Shown: piece by piece, positions 63,871-64,000 of the stretch
How the letters are laid out: every line of letters begins with the position of its first letter
How positions within the stretch are numbered: the first letter of the stretch is position 1
DNA from: Terrisporobacter glycolicus ATCC 14880 = DSM 1288
GTDB lineage: Bacteria > Bacillota > Clostridia > Peptostreptococcales > Peptostreptococcaceae
Assembly: GCF_036812735.1 (NCBI RefSeq)
Contig: NZ_CP117523.1
Span: forward strand, 3,038,001 to 3,102,000
Reading direction: 5' to 3'
DNA length: 64,000 nt
Notes under the pieces: model-generated
Told to the model about the DNA's origin: nothing
The model's input: only the letters and a program-made list of their open reading frames with translations
Database searches by the model: none
Translations under genes and position numbers: made by a program

Positions 63871-64000
63871 AAATTATATACACTTTACATCATATATGCT
63901 AGCGTTTATTTATATTTTTTTGTTTTATTTTATTTTTATTTTAAATCAACTTTCATATATGATTAAATCCATACTTTAGATAGTTTTTTGTCTTAATATC
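63871..64000. other. right-end AT-rich sequence with the riboswitch -10 element
   Basis: Holds the minus-strand TATAAT (63873-63878) of the c-di-GMP riboswitch transcript, with only a weak -35 (TAGCAT) 17 bp upstream. Nothing else is recognised up to the window edge. Confidence 0.45.

Noticed and set aside
1-64000. CRISPR array, IS element or prophage
   Set aside because: No regularly spaced direct repeats with unique spacers, no transposase or phage-type proteins in any frame.

Overview
The window is AT-rich DNA with dense Firmicutes-type ribosome binding sites (GGAGG/GGGGG), hairpin terminators with T-runs, and several Gram-positive RNA switches (T-box, S-box, THI-box, yybP-ykoY, GEMM). 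Gene content points to a strictly fermentative, endospore-forming-type clostridium: two AdhE enzymes, asparagine synthetase AsnA, the short form of ThiC, BMP-type nucleoside ABC transport and c-di-GMP enzymes. It is probably in or near the Peptostreptococcaceae; the species cannot be fixed from this stretch alone. Most genes lie on the minus strand. There are no IS elements, phage genes, rRNA genes or CRISPR arrays.

Layout. 1-5.0 kb: 5-oxoprolinase operon (pxpB-pxpC-accB-accC-DUF1445 hydro-lyase-pxpA, the last cut by the window edge). 5.5-8.9 kb: PTS operon (LicT-type antiterminator, EIIA, EIICB) with a clear RAT/terminator leader, next to a small frameshifted gene. 8.9-12.1 kb: two-component system with a PepSY-like membrane protein encoded between kinase and regulator, preceded by a gene broken by several single-base indels. 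12.3-13.6 kb: a manganese (yybP-ykoY) riboswitch in front of an AI-2E-family membrane protein. 13.7-15.3 kb: thiC with TPP riboswitch. 15.3-20.8 kb: nikABCDE-like nickel/peptide ABC operon with a leader hairpin. 21-31.9 kb: sstT, radical-SAM SPL-like protein, DinG-like helicase with nuclease-like N-terminus, ABC exporter, diguanylate cyclase, asnA with Asn T-box. 32.3-42.9 kb: two adhE paralogues flanking an XRE-cupin regulator, an atypical SHMT, an HD hydrolase and a K+/H+ antiporter; the second adhE has a promoter flanked by two Rex operators.

43.2-50.3 kb: HAD phosphatase, PAS-GGDEF-HD-GYP protein, PH-domain protein, orphan metQ with SAM riboswitch, and a polar amino-acid ABC operon. Upstream of that operon I find a 24-codon leader peptide with five consecutive His codons followed by mutually exclusive hairpins and a terminator. 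This makes it a likely histidine transporter under ribosome-stalling attenuation, and it is the most interesting signal in the window. 50.4-59 kb: VOC protein, a BMP-type nucleoside ABC transporter with an M20 amidohydrolase, and adenine deaminase, with repeated CGAA-containing operator-like sites between them (purine salvage). 59.1-64 kb: secreted GH25 lysozyme, MATE exporter, a degenerate tRNA-Lys, a cyclophilin lipoprotein, and at the right end a c-di-GMP-I riboswitch plus terminator with no gene downstream.

Together the region is a mosaic of nutrient-uptake operons (pyroglutamate, PTS sugar, nickel, Ser/Thr, methionine, histidine, nucleosides), each with its own RNA-based or repressor-based switch, interspersed with fermentation and signalling genes. 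Calls rest on reading motifs and gene order; no database search was run.
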